This document shows, in pieces, positions 8,588-18,015 of a stretch of DNA of 64,000 nucleotides. The stretch's first letter is position 1. Every line of letters begins with the position of its first letter. The notes beneath the pieces are model-generated. The model did no database searches. It saw only the letters and a list, made by a program, of their open reading frames with translations, and had not been told where the DNA came from. Origin of the DNA: Planococcus sp. ISL-109 (lineage in GTDB: Bacteria; Bacillota; Bacilli; Bacillales_A; Planococcaceae); NCBI RefSeq assembly GCF_018613655.1, contig NZ_JAGGPW010000004.1:338627-402626 (forward strand), written 5' to 3'. A program made the position numbers and the translations under genes.

Positions 8588-8851
8588 ATGATTCTTCTTG
8601 TAAATTTACTGTTAGGTGCTATTAATATTTATTTCTATATCCTGATTGTCAGTGTGTTCATGAGCTGGGTTCCAAGCATTAAGGAATCTGCATTCGGACA
8701 GATGATTTCCCGGATTACTGATCCATATTTGGACATTTTCCGCCGTTTTATTCCGCCAATCGGCATGATCGACATTTCACCGATTGTGGCAATTTTCACT
8801 TTGAGCCTTGCCAGCCAAGGAATCGTCACGTTGGTTAATTATTTTCTCTGA
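8588..8851 (+). CDS. ylmG: YggT-family membrane protein YlmG
   Basis: An 87-residue membrane protein with two hydrophobic segments (about residues 3-25 and 63-84) around a conserved loop containing DPYLDIFRRFIPPIGMIDISPI, the YggT signature. Its function is not settled; relatives are found next to sepF in Firmicutes, cyanobacteria and plastids and have been linked to division or envelope organisation. An AAAGGTG site precedes the ATG. A hairpin with a T run follows the gene. Confidence 0.9.
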   Translation: MILLVNLLLGAINIYFYILIVSVFMSWVPSIKESAFGQMISRITDPYLDIFRRFIPPIGMIDISPIVAIFTLSLASQGIVTLVNYFL

Positions 8852-8884
8852 TAATATGAGACCGGTTGACGCGCCGCTGTAGGA

Positions 8885-8915
8885 AGATGGAGAAACTAGT
8901 TTCTCTGTCTTTTTT
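8885..8915 (+). terminator. Terminator-like hairpin between ylmG and ylmH
   Basis: Arms 8885-8896 and 8899-8910 pair over about 12 positions with two G-T wobbles and a very short loop, followed by a T run to 8915. No convincing promoter is seen between it and ylmH, so it may be a partial terminator lowering expression of ylmH. Confidence 0.65.
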
Positions 8916-8971
8916 ATTTGACTGCACAAAGAATGGATGGTGCACAAATTCTAGAACCGGAGGGTACGACT

Positions 8972-9757
8972 ATGGAAGAGATATTTCAGCATTTCCGTAA
9001 AGATGAACAACAATTCATCGAACAAGCAAACGATTGGTTGCGTGACGTAGAAGATATGTATGCACCGAAGCTCACCGATTTTCTAGACCCGCGCCAACGC
9101 TTTATCATCCAATCCCTCATCGGCTCAAGAGATGTCCAAATGGCCGCTTCAGGATTATTTGAACAGGCAGAGCGGCAGCGCGTCCTTCTGCACCCGGCAT
9201 ATTACGTTCCGTCAGAAGATGATTTTCAAATTACGATGTTCGAGCTGCGCTACCCGATCAAGTTCGTCTCATTAAAGCATCCGGATATTCTCGGTGCGCT
9301 CATGTCTCTTGGGCTGGAGCGGGGGAAGTTTGGAGATATCCGCATAGGAGAAGGACGCGTGCAGCTTGCGGTGATGGAAGAAGTCGCGCCGTATTTGCGA
9401 GCTAACTTCATCAGCGCCGGAAAAGTTAAAGTACAACTAGAAGAAGTGGTGGATTCGTCGGCTTATCTGCCTGTAATCGAAGAATGGATCGAAGAAGCAC
9501 ACACGGTCAGTTCACTGCGGCTTGATGCGGTCATGAGTTCAGTTTATAAAATTTCCCGGCAAAAAGCGGCTGGCCTGATCAACGGCGGCAAAGTGAAAGT
9601 GAATTGGTCAATTCAAGAGCAAGTGTCGTTTGAGCTGCACGAATCCGATCTAATGTCAGCACGCGGGCTTGGCCGTGTGCAAATCCAAGCAATCGAAGGA
9701 CGGACGAAAAAAGACAAAATCCGCCTGCTAGTCGGCAAATTGGAACTTAAAAAATAA
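8972..9757 (+). CDS. ylmH: S4-domain RNA-binding protein YlmH
   Basis: A 261-residue cytoplasmic RNA-binding protein; in B. subtilis YlmH has been connected with rescue of stalled ribosomes, as a partner for peptidyl-tRNA on 50S subunits. The N-terminal part (MEEIFQHFRKDEQQFIEQ) is the YlmH-type domain; an S4 domain lies at about residues 180-250 (LRLDAVMSSVYKISRQKAAGLI, GRVQIQAIEG, KDKIRLLVGKL). The start chosen is ATG 8972 with GGAGGG seven bases upstream; the frame opens earlier, but without a ribosome site, and this start gives a length close to the B. subtilis protein. rqcH, also a rescue factor, lies elsewhere in the window. Confidence 0.9.
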   Translation: MEEIFQHFRKDEQQFIEQANDWLRDVEDMYAPKLTDFLDPRQRFIIQSLIGSRDVQMAASGLFEQAERQRVLLHPAYYVPSEDDFQITMFELRYPIKFVSLKHPDILGALMSLGLERGKFGDIRIGEGRVQLAVMEEVAPYLRANFISAGKVKVQLEEVVDSSAYLPVIEEWIEEAHTVSSLRLDAVMSSVYKISRQKAAGLINGGKVKVNWSIQEQVSFELHESDLMSARGLGRVQIQAIEGRTKKDKIRLLVGKLELKK

Positions 9758-9783
9758 AACAGCAATGAAAGTGCTGAATAATA

Positions 9784-9812
9784 CTGAAATTTCTCGTCAT
9801 GAACGGTATAAT
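9784..9812 (+). promoter_or_regulatory. Probable sigma-A promoter of divIVA
   Basis: A perfect TATAAT at 9807-9812 with CTGAAA (9784-9789) 17 bases upstream. It fits the 89-base gap before the divIVA ATG at 9847. Confidence 0.6.
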
Positions 9813-9846
9813 GAGATTAATAATGAAGAGAGTAAGGAGAGATACG

Positions 9847-10374
9847 ATGCCTTTATCACCACTAGATATACACAATAAAGAGTTCAGCCGCGCATTCCGC
9901 GGTTATCAAGAAGATGAGGTCAATGAATTCCTCGAACAGATTATGAAGGATTATGAAAAAGTATTAAAAGAAAAAACACAAATGGAAGAGCGCATGAAGT
10001 CGACAGATGAGCGCATGGGCCATTTCACGAATTTGGAATCCACTTTGCAGAAATCTATTTTTGTAGCACAGGAAGCGTCAGAAGAAGTGCGCCGCAATTC
10101 CCAGAAAGAAGCGGACCTGATTGTTCAGGAAGCGGAAAAGAATGCAGATCGCATCGTCAACGAATCTTTGGTCAAAGCGCGCCGCATCGCAACGGAAATC
10201 GAAGAGCTGAAAAAGCAGTCGAAGATTTTCCGAAACCGCTTCAAAATGCTCGTAGAAGCGCAATTGGATTTGATCGAAACAGAAGATTGGAACACATTGC
10301 TTGAATACGATTTGGACACTGACAATCTGGAACAAATCGAAAAAAATGAAGCTGAGACCGCAGCGAAGGAATAA
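9847..10374 (+). CDS. divIVA: Division-site and pole protein DivIVA
   Basis: A coiled-coil scaffold that recognises curved membrane at poles and septa. It is 175 residues from the ATG at 9847, which has an AAGGAGA site at 9834-9840; the open frame upstream is not needed. The N-terminal domain MPLSPLDIHNKEFSRAFRGYQ...EVNEFL is the membrane-binding part, and the rest is a long Glu/Lys/Arg coiled coil ending in an acidic tail. The last gene of the sepF-ylmGH-divIVA block. I see no clear terminator between it and the ileS leader. Confidence 0.95.
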   Translation: MPLSPLDIHNKEFSRAFRGYQEDEVNEFLEQIMKDYEKVLKEKTQMEERMKSTDERMGHFTNLESTLQKSIFVAQEASEEVRRNSQKEADLIVQEAEKNADRIVNESLVKARRIATEIEELKKQSKIFRNRFKMLVEAQLDLIETEDWNTLLEYDLDTDNLEQIEKNEAETAAKE

Positions 10375-10382
10375 GCCCGTCC

Positions 10383-10411
10383 TTGACTGTAATCTATTCT
10401 ACTTCTATAAT
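10383..10411 (+). promoter_or_regulatory. Promoter of the ileS T-box transcript
   Basis: TTGACT (10383-10388) and TATAAT (10406-10411) are spaced by 17 bases. It starts 9 bases after the divIVA stop and would initiate near 10418. Confidence 0.85.
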
Positions 10412-10417
10412 TACGAC

Positions 10418-10652
10418 ATACTTACAAACGCATTGAAGGAGACAGTACAAAGCGGAAATCCGATGAAGCGAGCCGGGGGCGGTGAAAGCCTGGCATTGGA
10501 GCCGTTTTGGAATATCACTCCTGAGCTGGACCGGTGAAAGACAGTAGCCGATTCCGTCGTCGCCACGTTACGGTGTTCAGAGTGGCAGCATAGCGCTGCA
10601 ACAAGGGTGGTACCGCGAGCTTCTCGTCCCTTTCCAGGGATGGGGGCTTTTT
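10418..10652 (+). promoter_or_regulatory. T-box leader of ileS (isoleucine specifier)
   Basis: The 302-base gap between divIVA and ileS is filled by a T-box leader. The T-box sequence AGGGTGGTACCGCG is at 10604-10617. The expected specifier triplet ATC (Ile) is at 10514-10516 in the context GGAATATCACTCC, on the 3' side of a large stem I. A terminator follows (arms 10618-10630 and 10637-10648, then a T run). Known mechanism: uncharged tRNA-Ile pairs with the specifier and with the T-box bulge, stabilising an antiterminator so that ileS is transcribed. Confidence 0.95.
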
Positions 10653-10676
10653 ATTATGCCTACAGGAGGAATGGAA

Positions 10677-13439
10677 ATGGATTACAAAGATACGTTATTG
10701 ATGCCGAAAACCGAATTTCCTATGCGCGGCAATCTGCCGAACCGGGAACCTGAAATGCAAAAGAAATGGGAAGAAATGGATATATATAAGAGAGTTCAAG
10801 ACCGCACGAAAGGCCGCCCGTTCTTCGTTCTTCACGATGGACCGCCATATGCAAACGGCGATCTTCATATGGGCCACGCCTTGAACAAAGTCCTGAAAGA
10901 CATGATCGTCCGTTCGCGTTCGATGATGGGATTCCATGCTCCGTATGTTCCTGGTTGGGACACACATGGTTTGCCGATCGAGCAGGCGCTGGCGAATAAA
11001 GGCGTCAACCGCAAAGAATTGTCTTTGGCGGAATTCCGCAGGCTTTGTGAAGAGTATGCATACGAACAAATCGACAGCCAACGTTCTCAGTTCAAACGGA
11101 TCGGTGTGCGCGGTGATTGGGAAAACCCGTATGTGACATTAAAGCCTTCCTACGAAGCACGCCAAATCGAAGTATTCGGTAAAATGGCCAACAAGGGCTA
11201 TATCTATAAAGGCTTGAAGCCGGTTTACTGGTCCCCTTCAAGTGAATCTTCACTGGCAGAAGCGGAAATCGAATATCACGATAAAAAATCCCCATCGATT
11301 TATGTATCGTTCCCAGTTACAGATGGCAAAGGTGTATTGGAAGAAGGCACCAAGCTAATCATCTGGACGACGACGCCGTGGACCATTCCCGCAAACCTTG
11401 GTATTTCCGTGCATGCTGATTTGGACTATGCAGAAATCGCGCAAGGTGGTTCGGTGTATGTGGTCGCAAAAGACTTGGTCGAAGAAGTGGCAAAAGAAAT
11501 CGGCTGGACAGATTACGAAGTGGTCCGGACTCTTAAAGGACAGGAACTCGAGCATATTTTAGCGAAACACCCATTATATGACCGAACGTCACTGGTTATG
11601 CTCGGCGAACACGTTACGACGGATTCCGGTACAGGCTGCGTTCACACAGCACCAGGACATGGTGAAGATGACTTCTTGATCGGCAAGAAATACGGCTTGG
11701 ACGTATTGTGCCCGGTCGATGAGCGCGGTATCATGACGGAAGAAGCGCCAGGATTTGAAGGCGAGTTCTACGACAAAGCGAACAAATCGATTACCGAAGC
11801 TTTGGACGAGTCGGGCATGTTGGAAAAATTATCTTTCATCACACACTCCTATCCGCACGACTGGCGCACGAAAAAGCCGGTAATTTATCGGGCGACGGCG
11901 CAATGGTTCGTATCGATCGACGCGTTCCGCGAGCAGATTTTGAAAGCAATCAAAGAAACAACGTTCACACCTGCATGGGGTGAGACACGACTTTACAATA
12001 TGCTGCGCGACCGCGGTGACTGGAACATTTCCCGCCAGCGTGTGTGGGGCGTTCCAATTCCGGTGTTCTATGCGGAAAACGGTGACCCGATCATTACAGA
12101 AGAAACAATTGCGCATATTGCGGATCTGTTCCGCGAACACGGTTCAAACATCTGGTTCGAGCGCAGCGCGGCGGAATTAATGCCGGAAGGCTTCACGCAC
12201 CCGAGCAGCCCGAACAACACTTTTACAAAAGAAATGGACATCATGGACGTTTGGTTCGATTCGGGATCGTCCCACCAAGCAGTGCTTGATGAACGGGAAG
12301 ACCTGCAATATCCGGCTGACCTTTACCTCGAAGGATCCGACCAATACCGCGGCTGGTTCAACTCATCCCTGACGACCAGCGTCGCAATCAACGGCATCGC
12401 GCCATATAAAGGCGTCTTGAGCCATGGTTTCACATTGGACGGCAATGGCCGCAAAATGAGCAAATCACTCGGCAACGTCATCGTACCAGCTAAAGTCATG
12501 AACCAAATGGGCGCTGATATCCTGCGCCTATGGGTTTCTTCTGTCGACTATACGGCTGACGTAAGAGTATCAGATGATAACTTCAAGCAAGTGTCTGAAG
12601 TGTACCGGAAAATCCGCAATACGTTGAAATTCCTTCACGGCAACTTGGCGGACTTTGATGAAACAGTGCATCGCGTGCCGTTTGAAGAAATGCGTGAAAT
12701 GGATCAGTATATGGTCATGAAATTGCAGAAACTAATCGATACGGCGCGCAGCGGCTATGAAAACTATGAGTTCTCCTCTGTGTATCTTGCGCTGAACAGC
12801 TTCTGTGCAAATGATCTCAGCTCGTTCTACCTAGATGTCGCAAAAGACGTCGTCTACATCGAACGCGCCGATCATCCGCACCGCCGTGCGATGCAGACGG
12901 TTATGTTCGACAGTTTGATGGCAATCGTCAAGCTGTCATCACCGATCCTGCCGCACACAGCGGATGAAATGTGGTCGTATTTGAGCTTTGCATCAGAAGA
13001 AAGCGTTCAGTTGACGGATTTCCCGGAAGTGCAAAAACGTCCGGAATTCGCTGAGTTGGAAGCGAAATGGAGCCGTTTCATGGACGTCCGCGACGATGTC
13101 TTGAAAGCGCTGGAAGAAGCGCGTGCTTTGAAGACGATCGGTAAATCTCTGGAAGCGAAAGTGACTGTTTATGGCAGCGAAGAAATGGCGACTTTATTGC
13201 CGGCCATCGATTCGAATCTTGCACAATTGTTCATCGTCTCCGAGTACGCGTTTGGTGGAACGAAAGAACAAGCACCTGAAAACGCATTGGCTCTCGATGA
13301 AGTGTCAGTTGTTGTCGAGAAAGCACAAGGCGAGAAATGCGGCCGCTGCTGGACAATTTCAAAAGAAATCGGACAGTTTGATGCGCATCCGGAGCTTTGT
13401 CCGCGCTGTGCAGAAGTCGTCGAAATCGAATTTGCTTAA
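10677..13439 (+). CDS. ileS: Isoleucine--tRNA ligase
   Basis: Class I aminoacyl-tRNA synthetase charging tRNA-Ile in the cytoplasm. It is 920 residues from ATG 10677, almost the same as B. subtilis IleS; this ATG is 7 bases from AGGAGG (10664-10669), while the ATG at 10671 is too close. It has the HIGH-type motif HMGH at 64-67, the editing (CP1) domain in the middle ([14 protein letters not shown], the threonine-rich editing motif), KMSKS at about 590-600, and a C-terminal zinc-binding element CGRCW...CPRC. Expression is controlled by the T-box leader just upstream, and a strong terminator follows. Confidence 0.98.
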   Translation: MDYKDTLLMPKTEFPMRGNLPNREPEMQKKWEEMDIYKRVQDRTKGRPFFVLHDGPPYANGDLHMGHALNKVLKDMIVRSRSMMGFHAPYVPGWDTHGLPIEQALANKGVNRKELSLAEFRRLCEEYAYEQIDSQRSQFKRIGVRGDWENPYVTLKPSYEARQIEVFGKMANKGYIYKGLKPVYWSPSSESSLAEAEIEYHDKKSPSIYVSFPVTDGKGVLEEGTKLIIWTTTPWTIPANLGISVHADLDYAEIAQGGSVYVVAKDLVEEVAKEIGWTDYEVVRTLKGQELEHILAKHPLYDRTSLVMLGEHVTTDSGTGCVHTAPGHGEDDFLIGKKYGLDVLCPVDERGIMTEEAPGFEGEFYDKANKSITEALDESGMLEKLSFITHSYPHDWRTKKPVIYRATAQWFVSIDAFREQILKAIKETTFTPAWGETRLYNMLRDRGDWNISRQRVWGVPIPVFYAENGDPIITEETIAHIADLFREHGSNIWFERSAAELMPEGFTHPSSPNNTFTKEMDIMDVWFDSGSSHQAVLDEREDLQYPADLYLEGSDQYRGWFNSSLTTSVAINGIAPYKGVLSHGFTLDGNGRKMSKSLGNVIVPAKVMNQMGADILRLWVSSVDYTADVRVSDDNFKQVSEVYRKIRNTLKFLHGNLADFDETVHRVPFEEMREMDQYMVMKLQKLIDTARSGYENYEFSSVYLALNSFCANDLSSFYLDVAKDVVYIERADHPHRRAMQTVMFDSLMAIVKLSSPILPHTADEMWSYLSFASEESVQLTDFPEVQKRPEFAELEAKWSRFMDVRDDVLKALEEARALKTIGKSLEAKVTVYGSEEMATLLPAIDSNLAQLFIVSEYAFGGTKEQAPENALALDEVSVVVEKAQGEKCGRCWTISKEIGQFDAHPELCPRCAEVVEIEFA

Positions 13440-13448
13440 GTGTCAACG

Positions 13449-13490
13449 GTCCGAAAGCCGGCTTTCCGGTTTTCGGACTTTTTCTTTTTT
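13449..13490 (+). terminator. Intrinsic terminator of ileS
   Basis: A 13-base-pair stem (13449-13461 with 13466-13478, one wobble), a 4-base loop and a T-rich tail. It lies 10 bases after the ileS stop. Confidence 0.93.
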
Positions 13491-13542
13491 CGGCTGCTCT
13501 GTGTTAAAATGAATAGACTGATGAATGACGGGGGAAATATGA

Positions 13543-14016
13543 GTGATTTATTATGGAATTGCTTTACTTATTATCGCGCTGGATCAATGGACCAAGTGGC
13601 TAGTCGTCAAAAATATGGAGCTCGGCGAGCGTATCCCGGTGCTCGAGCCGTATCTTGGCTGGCTTTCCCACCGCAACCGCGGCGCGGCGTGGGGGATGCT
13701 TGAAGGGCAGATGTGGCTGTTTGCGATCATCACAATCGTCGTCATCGTGGCGATTCTGTATTATTTCCACAAACATGCCGGGGGACAGCCGTTGTTCCAG
13801 CTTTCGCTAATGGTGCTGTTGGGAGGCGCGATCGGCAATTTTATTGACCGCATGTACCGAGGCGAAGTCGTCGATTTTGTCGATGTGCTGATTCCAGTAA
13901 TTAATTATGATTTTCCGATCTTCAATGTGGCGGATGCTGCATTGACCATTGGTGTCGTCTTAATGATCGTTTATGTAATCATGGATGAAAAACAACAAAA
14001 GAAAAAGGTGTCTTAA
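13543..14016 (+). CDS. lspA: Prolipoprotein signal peptidase (signal peptidase II)
   Basis: A membrane aspartyl protease that cleaves signal peptides of lipidated proteins. The 157-residue protein has four hydrophobic segments and both catalytic aspartates in their motifs: GNFIDR (D102) and FNVADAAL (D131). The start is GTG at 13543, supported by the GGGGGA stretch at about 13530-13535 and by close alignment of MIYYGIALLIIALDQWTKW with B. subtilis LspA. The window also encodes one obvious lipoprotein client (29.3-30.1 kb). A possible -10-like TAAAAT is at 13505-13510, but its -35 region is poor. rluD starts 3 bases downstream. Confidence 0.96.
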   Translation: MIYYGIALLIIALDQWTKWLVVKNMELGERIPVLEPYLGWLSHRNRGAAWGMLEGQMWLFAIITIVVIVAILYYFHKHAGGQPLFQLSLMVLLGGAIGNFIDRMYRGEVVDFVDVLIPVINYDFPIFNVADAALTIGVVLMIVYVIMDEKQQKKKVS

Positions 14017-14018
14017 TA

Positions 14019-14930
14019 ATGGAAGAGCTAACGATACACATTACAGAAGAACAAGCAGGCGACCGGATTGATAAAGTGATCTCTGCTATTGATGAAGACT
14101 GGTCACGGTCCCAAATCAGCAATTGGGTCAAAGATGGCGCGATTAAAGTGAACGGCGAAACGGTGAAACCGAATTATAAAGTCCGCATAGGTGATGGAAT
14201 CATTATCACACCGCCTTTGCTCGAAGAATTGGACGTAGAACCGGAAGACCTGGATCTTGATATCGTCTATGAAGATGAGGATGTACTCGTCGTCAATAAA
14301 CCGAAAGACATGGTCGTTCACCCGGCACCTGGCCACGCGAACGGAACGCTTGTGAACGGACTTATGTACCACTGCACGGATTTATCTGGCATTAACGGAA
14401 TTGCACGCCCGGGAATTGTCCACCGGATCGATAAAGACACTTCAGGCTTGTTGATGGTAGCCAAAAATGACATGGCACACGCATCTTTAGTAGACCAGCT
14501 GGTCGAAAAAACGGTTACGCGCAAATACGTGGCACTGGTTCATGGGCATATTGCGCATGATAAAGGCACCATTGAAGCACCGATTGCCAGAGACCCGAAA
14601 GAGCGCCAGAAAATGGCCGTTGTCGATAAAGGCAAACATGCGGTGACGCATTTTACGGTGCTCGAACGCTTCGGTAATTTCACACTGGTAGAATGCCGCT
14701 TGGAGACCGGCCGGACGCATCAAATCCGCGTCCATCTGCGATATATCGGATTCCCGCTTGTCGGCGATCCAAAATACGGACCGAGAAAAACAATGGATAT
14801 CGGCGGACAGGCACTTCATGCTGGAGTGGTCGGTTTTATCCATCCTCGCAGCAAGGAATATATGGAGTTTTCCGCTCCGCTGCCGGCAGAATTCGAAGCA
14901 TTGCTTGAAACACTTCGCGAAGAGGGTTGA
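14019..14930 (+). CDS. rluD: RluD-type 23S rRNA pseudouridine synthase
   Basis: An RNA-modifying enzyme, 303 residues. An N-terminal S4 RNA-binding domain (about residues 14-70: GDRIDKVISAI, SRSQISNWVKDGAIKVNG) is followed by the RluA/RluD catalytic domain with the motif HRIDKDTSGLLMV; the first Asp (D138) is the expected catalytic residue. GRTHQIRVHLRYIGFPLVGDPKYG is the conserved C-terminal signature. It corresponds to ylyB in the same place in B. subtilis. Which uridines it modifies cannot be told from sequence. The pyr operon promoter overlaps its stop codon. Confidence 0.93.
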   Translation: MEELTIHITEEQAGDRIDKVISAIDEDWSRSQISNWVKDGAIKVNGETVKPNYKVRIGDGIIITPPLLEELDVEPEDLDLDIVYEDEDVLVVNKPKDMVVHPAPGHANGTLVNGLMYHCTDLSGINGIARPGIVHRIDKDTSGLLMVAKNDMAHASLVDQLVEKTVTRKYVALVHGHIAHDKGTIEAPIARDPKERQKMAVVDKGKHAVTHFTVLERFGNFTLVECRLETGRTHQIRVHLRYIGFPLVGDPKYGPRKTMDIGGQALHAGVVGFIHPRSKEYMEFSAPLPAEFEALLETLREEG

Positions 14931-14956
14931 CAAGTTTCACTGCTGTTCTTTATACT
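14927..14956 (+). promoter_or_regulatory. pyr operon promoter
   Basis: A perfect -35 TTGACA (14927-14932, overlapping the rluD stop) and TATACT (14951-14956) with an 18-base spacer. It would start a leader of about 180 bases before pyrR. Confidence 0.85.
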
Positions 14957-14996
14957 AAGACCAGTCAAAAACTCAATACGCATCACCTTTAAGAAC

Positions 14997-15103
14997 AGTC
15001 CAGAGAGGCTGAAAAGGGATAATCGCAAAGCCGGAAGTGTGTCTTCCGGAAGGTTTTTTTACTGCGCATCTATACCCTTCGCCTCTTTGGCGGAGGGTTT
15101 TTT
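14997..15103 (+). promoter_or_regulatory. PyrR-dependent attenuator 1 (pyrR leader)
   Basis: The PyrR-binding loop AGTCCAGAGAGGCT is at 14997-15010. A terminator follows with arms 15075-15083 and 15089-15097, loop TCTTT and a run of T to 15103. Between them, CCGGAAG (15031-15037) pairs with CTTCCGG (15043-15049), followed by seven T; this hairpin could cap an antiterminator in which 15014-15018 pairs with 15075-15079 and 15024-15027 with 15063-15066. Known mechanism: UMP-bound PyrR stabilises the binding hairpin and so allows the terminator to form. Confidence 0.9.
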
Positions 15104-15131
15104 CATGCACAAACAACGAAACGAGCGATAA

Positions 15132-15683
<552 letters not shown>

Positions 15684-15717
15684 CAACTAGAGATTATAGA
15701 GACAGGGGAGAAACAGC

Positions 15718-17007
15718 TTGAGCAATGCCATTTTAGATATTCACGACAAACCAAAATCGGGGCAATGGATTTCCCTCAGCCTGCAGCATATGTTCGCCAT
15801 GTTCGGCGCAACAATCCTCGTGCCGCAGCTTGTAGGCTTGAGTCCTGCAATCGCGCTTTTGACAAGTGGCATCGCCACCATCATTTTCGTCTTGATCACA
15901 CAGTTTAAAGTTCCAGCATACCTCGGGTCATCGTTCGCCTTTATCGTCCCGATACAGATTGCAACAGAATCAGGCGGCATCGGATCGGCGATGATCGGTG
16001 CCATGTTCGTCTCGCTCGTCTACGCAATCGTCTCACTAGTCATCTGGAAGACGGGTTATCAGTGGCTCATGAAACTGTTGCCTCCGATTGTCGTCGGCCC
16101 AGTCATCATCGTCATCGGGCTTGCACTGTCGGGCACAGCGGTCAATATGGCGATGAATATTCCGACAGCAGACGGCGGCTCCGAATACAGCTTGCTGCAT
16201 TTCTCGGCCGCACTCGTCACACTCACCACCGCCATCATTTGCAATATTTACTTCAAGAACATCATTTCGCTCATGCCGATCTTGATCGGTATCATCGTCG
16301 GATATGTATACTCCACCTTGATCGGCATCATCGACTTTAGCCCGATCGGCGCCGCAAGCTGGTTCCAAGTGCCGGACTTTCTCGTGCCGGGCATAGACTA
16401 TTCGTTTCAAGTGACGCCGACATTACTGTTCGTCATGGTGCCAATCGCGATTGTCACCATCTCTGAACATATCGGACATCAGCTCGTGCTCGGAAAAATC
16501 GTTAACCGCAACTACATAAAAGATCCTGGCCTTCACCGCTCGATTCTCGGAGACGGACTCGGGACCTTCATTTCCTCACTAATGGGTGGGCCGCCAAAAA
16601 CAACGTACGGCGAGAACATCGGCGTACTGGCCATTACGAAAGTTTTCAGCGTCTACGTCATTGTCGGCGCCGCGGTATTCGCCATCTTGTTTTCTTTCTT
16701 CGGAAAGTTGATGGCGGTCATTGACACGATTCCAACAGCAGTGCTCGGTGGGATTTCAATCCTGCTGTTCGGCATTATCGCTTCATCGGGCATGCGCATG
16801 CTCGTCGATAACGGCATTGATTTCGGCAACAACCGCAACTTGGTCATCTCTTCAGTCATTCTGGTCATCGGGATCGGCGGCGCGAAACTGGAATTCAGCG
16901 AAACTTTCGTCATCGAAGGTATGGCACTCGCTGCCATTGTCGGGGTGCTGTTGAACTTGATTTTACCGGGACTCAACAAACAGGAATTGGATGACGGAAC
17001 TGAATAA
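15718..17007 (+). CDS. pyrP: Uracil permease
   Basis: A membrane uracil:proton symporter of the NCS2/UraA family; 429 residues with about 12-14 hydrophobic segments. It has the family motif SEHIGHQLVLGKIVNRN, with the conserved Glu and His of UraA helix 8, and the downstream GDGLGTFISSLMGGPPKTTYGENIGVLAITKV. The start is TTG at 15718, fixed by AGGGGAG at 15704-15710. Only 34 bases separate it from pyrR, so the attenuator found at this junction in B. subtilis is missing here. Confidence 0.95.
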   Translation: MSNAILDIHDKPKSGQWISLSLQHMFAMFGATILVPQLVGLSPAIALLTSGIATIIFVLITQFKVPAYLGSSFAFIVPIQIATESGGIGSAMIGAMFVSLVYAIVSLVIWKTGYQWLMKLLPPIVVGPVIIVIGLALSGTAVNMAMNIPTADGGSEYSLLHFSAALVTLTTAIICNIYFKNIISLMPILIGIIVGYVYSTLIGIIDFSPIGAASWFQVPDFLVPGIDYSFQVTPTLLFVMVPIAIVTISEHIGHQLVLGKIVNRNYIKDPGLHRSILGDGLGTFISSLMGGPPKTTYGENIGVLAITKVFSVYVIVGAAVFAILFSFFGKLMAVIDTIPTAVLGGISILLFGIIASSGMRMLVDNGIDFGNNRNLVISSVILVIGIGGAKLEFSETFVIEGMALAAIVGVLLNLILPGLNKQELDDGTE

Positions 17008-17024
17008 ATTTACCTTTTAAGGAA

Positions 17025-17115
17025 TGTCCCGAGAGGCATGGAAAGGGTTATTGGAAAAGAGGCGCAGCAGGCCTTATTTCCTTACACCTTCCTGCCCCTG
17101 GGAAGGTGTATTTTT
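17025..17115 (+). promoter_or_regulatory. PyrR-dependent attenuator 2 (pyrP-pyrB gap)
   Basis: A second PyrR-type loop, TGTCCCGAGAGGCA (17025-17038), lies in the pyrP-pyrB gap. Its terminator has a perfect 10-base-pair stem (17083-17092 with 17101-17110), an 8-base loop and a T tail to 17115. An imperfect hairpin lies between them (17053-17081). The closing pair of the binding loop is T-A here against A-T in the first leader, a compensatory change. Confidence 0.9.
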
Positions 17116-17144
17116 GTACAGTCAACGAAAGGGGCGTGAGGGAA

Positions 17145-18014
17145 TTGCCGAATCTATTATCGATGAACGGACTCCAAAACGAACAGATCATGAACTTGCT
17201 GAAGCGCGCGGAACAGTTTGAACAAGGTGAACAAGCAGAACTTGAAGGCGCGGTCGTCAATTTGTTTTTCGAACCGAGCACGCGGACGAAAATGAGCTTT
17301 GAAATGGCCGAACACCGGCTGGGGTTATCCGTGCTACCGTTTGAATCCGCCTTCTCCAGTATTATAAAAGGGGAAACCTTGTATGATACAGTTAAAACGA
17401 TGGAAGCGATCGGCGTCCGTGCGGTTATCATCCGCCACGAAGAAGAAGAATATTACCAGCAGCTAACAGGATGCCATGTCGCGGTCATCAACGGAGGCGA
17501 CGGCTCAGGGCAGCATCCGACACAATCGCTTCTCGATCTTTACACTATCCATCAAGAGTTCGGGCGCATCGAAGGAATCCACGTCACGATCGTCGGCGAC
17601 ATTGCCCACAGCCGCGTTGCAAAATCGAACGCCGCGGCGTTAAAGCAGCTCGGCGCAACAGTCAGCTTCGTCTGCCCAGCCGAGTGGAGCGGCGATTACG
17701 AAACGACGGACGATTTGGATGCGCTGCTCGGCGCAACAGACGTCGTCATGATGCTCCGTGTGCAGCACGAGCGCCACGCCGTATCGGCCTTGTTTTCCAA
17801 AGAACGCTACCATAAAGAGTTTGGGCTGACCGAAGCGCGGGAGCGGAAAATGAAAAAAAGTGCTATCATCATGCACCCTGCACCGATCAATCGCGGCGTT
17901 GAAATTGCGGACTCGCTTGTCGAGTGCAAACGCTCGCGGATCTTCAAGCAAATGGCCAACGGCGTGTTCGTCCGGATGGCAGTACTCGAATATGCAATGA
18001 AAGGGAGAGATTGA
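17145..18014 (+). CDS. pyrB: Aspartate carbamoyltransferase, catalytic chain
   Basis: Second step of UMP synthesis: carbamoyl phosphate plus aspartate to carbamoyl aspartate. The 289-residue protein has the carbamoyl-phosphate motif [13 protein letters not shown] (STRT), [26 protein letters not shown] and [12 protein letters not shown]. The start is uncertain: TTG at 17145 is chosen because [16 protein letters not shown] then aligns with the start of B. subtilis PyrB, and a GAAAGGGG site lies upstream; GTG 17136 and ATG 17163 are alternatives. The frame is open back into the attenuator, but that is not coding. One base separates it from pyrC. No regulatory chain pyrI is seen. Confidence 0.95.
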   Translation: MPNLLSMNGLQNEQIMNLLKRAEQFEQGEQAELEGAVVNLFFEPSTRTKMSFEMAEHRLGLSVLPFESAFSSIIKGETLYDTVKTMEAIGVRAVIIRHEEEEYYQQLTGCHVAVINGGDGSGQHPTQSLLDLYTIHQEFGRIEGIHVTIVGDIAHSRVAKSNAAALKQLGATVSFVCPAEWSGDYETTDDLDALLGATDVVMMLRVQHERHAVSALFSKERYHKEFGLTEARERKMKKSAIIMHPAPINRGVEIADSLVECKRSRIFKQMANGVFVRMAVLEYAMKGRD

Positions 18015-18015
18015 G

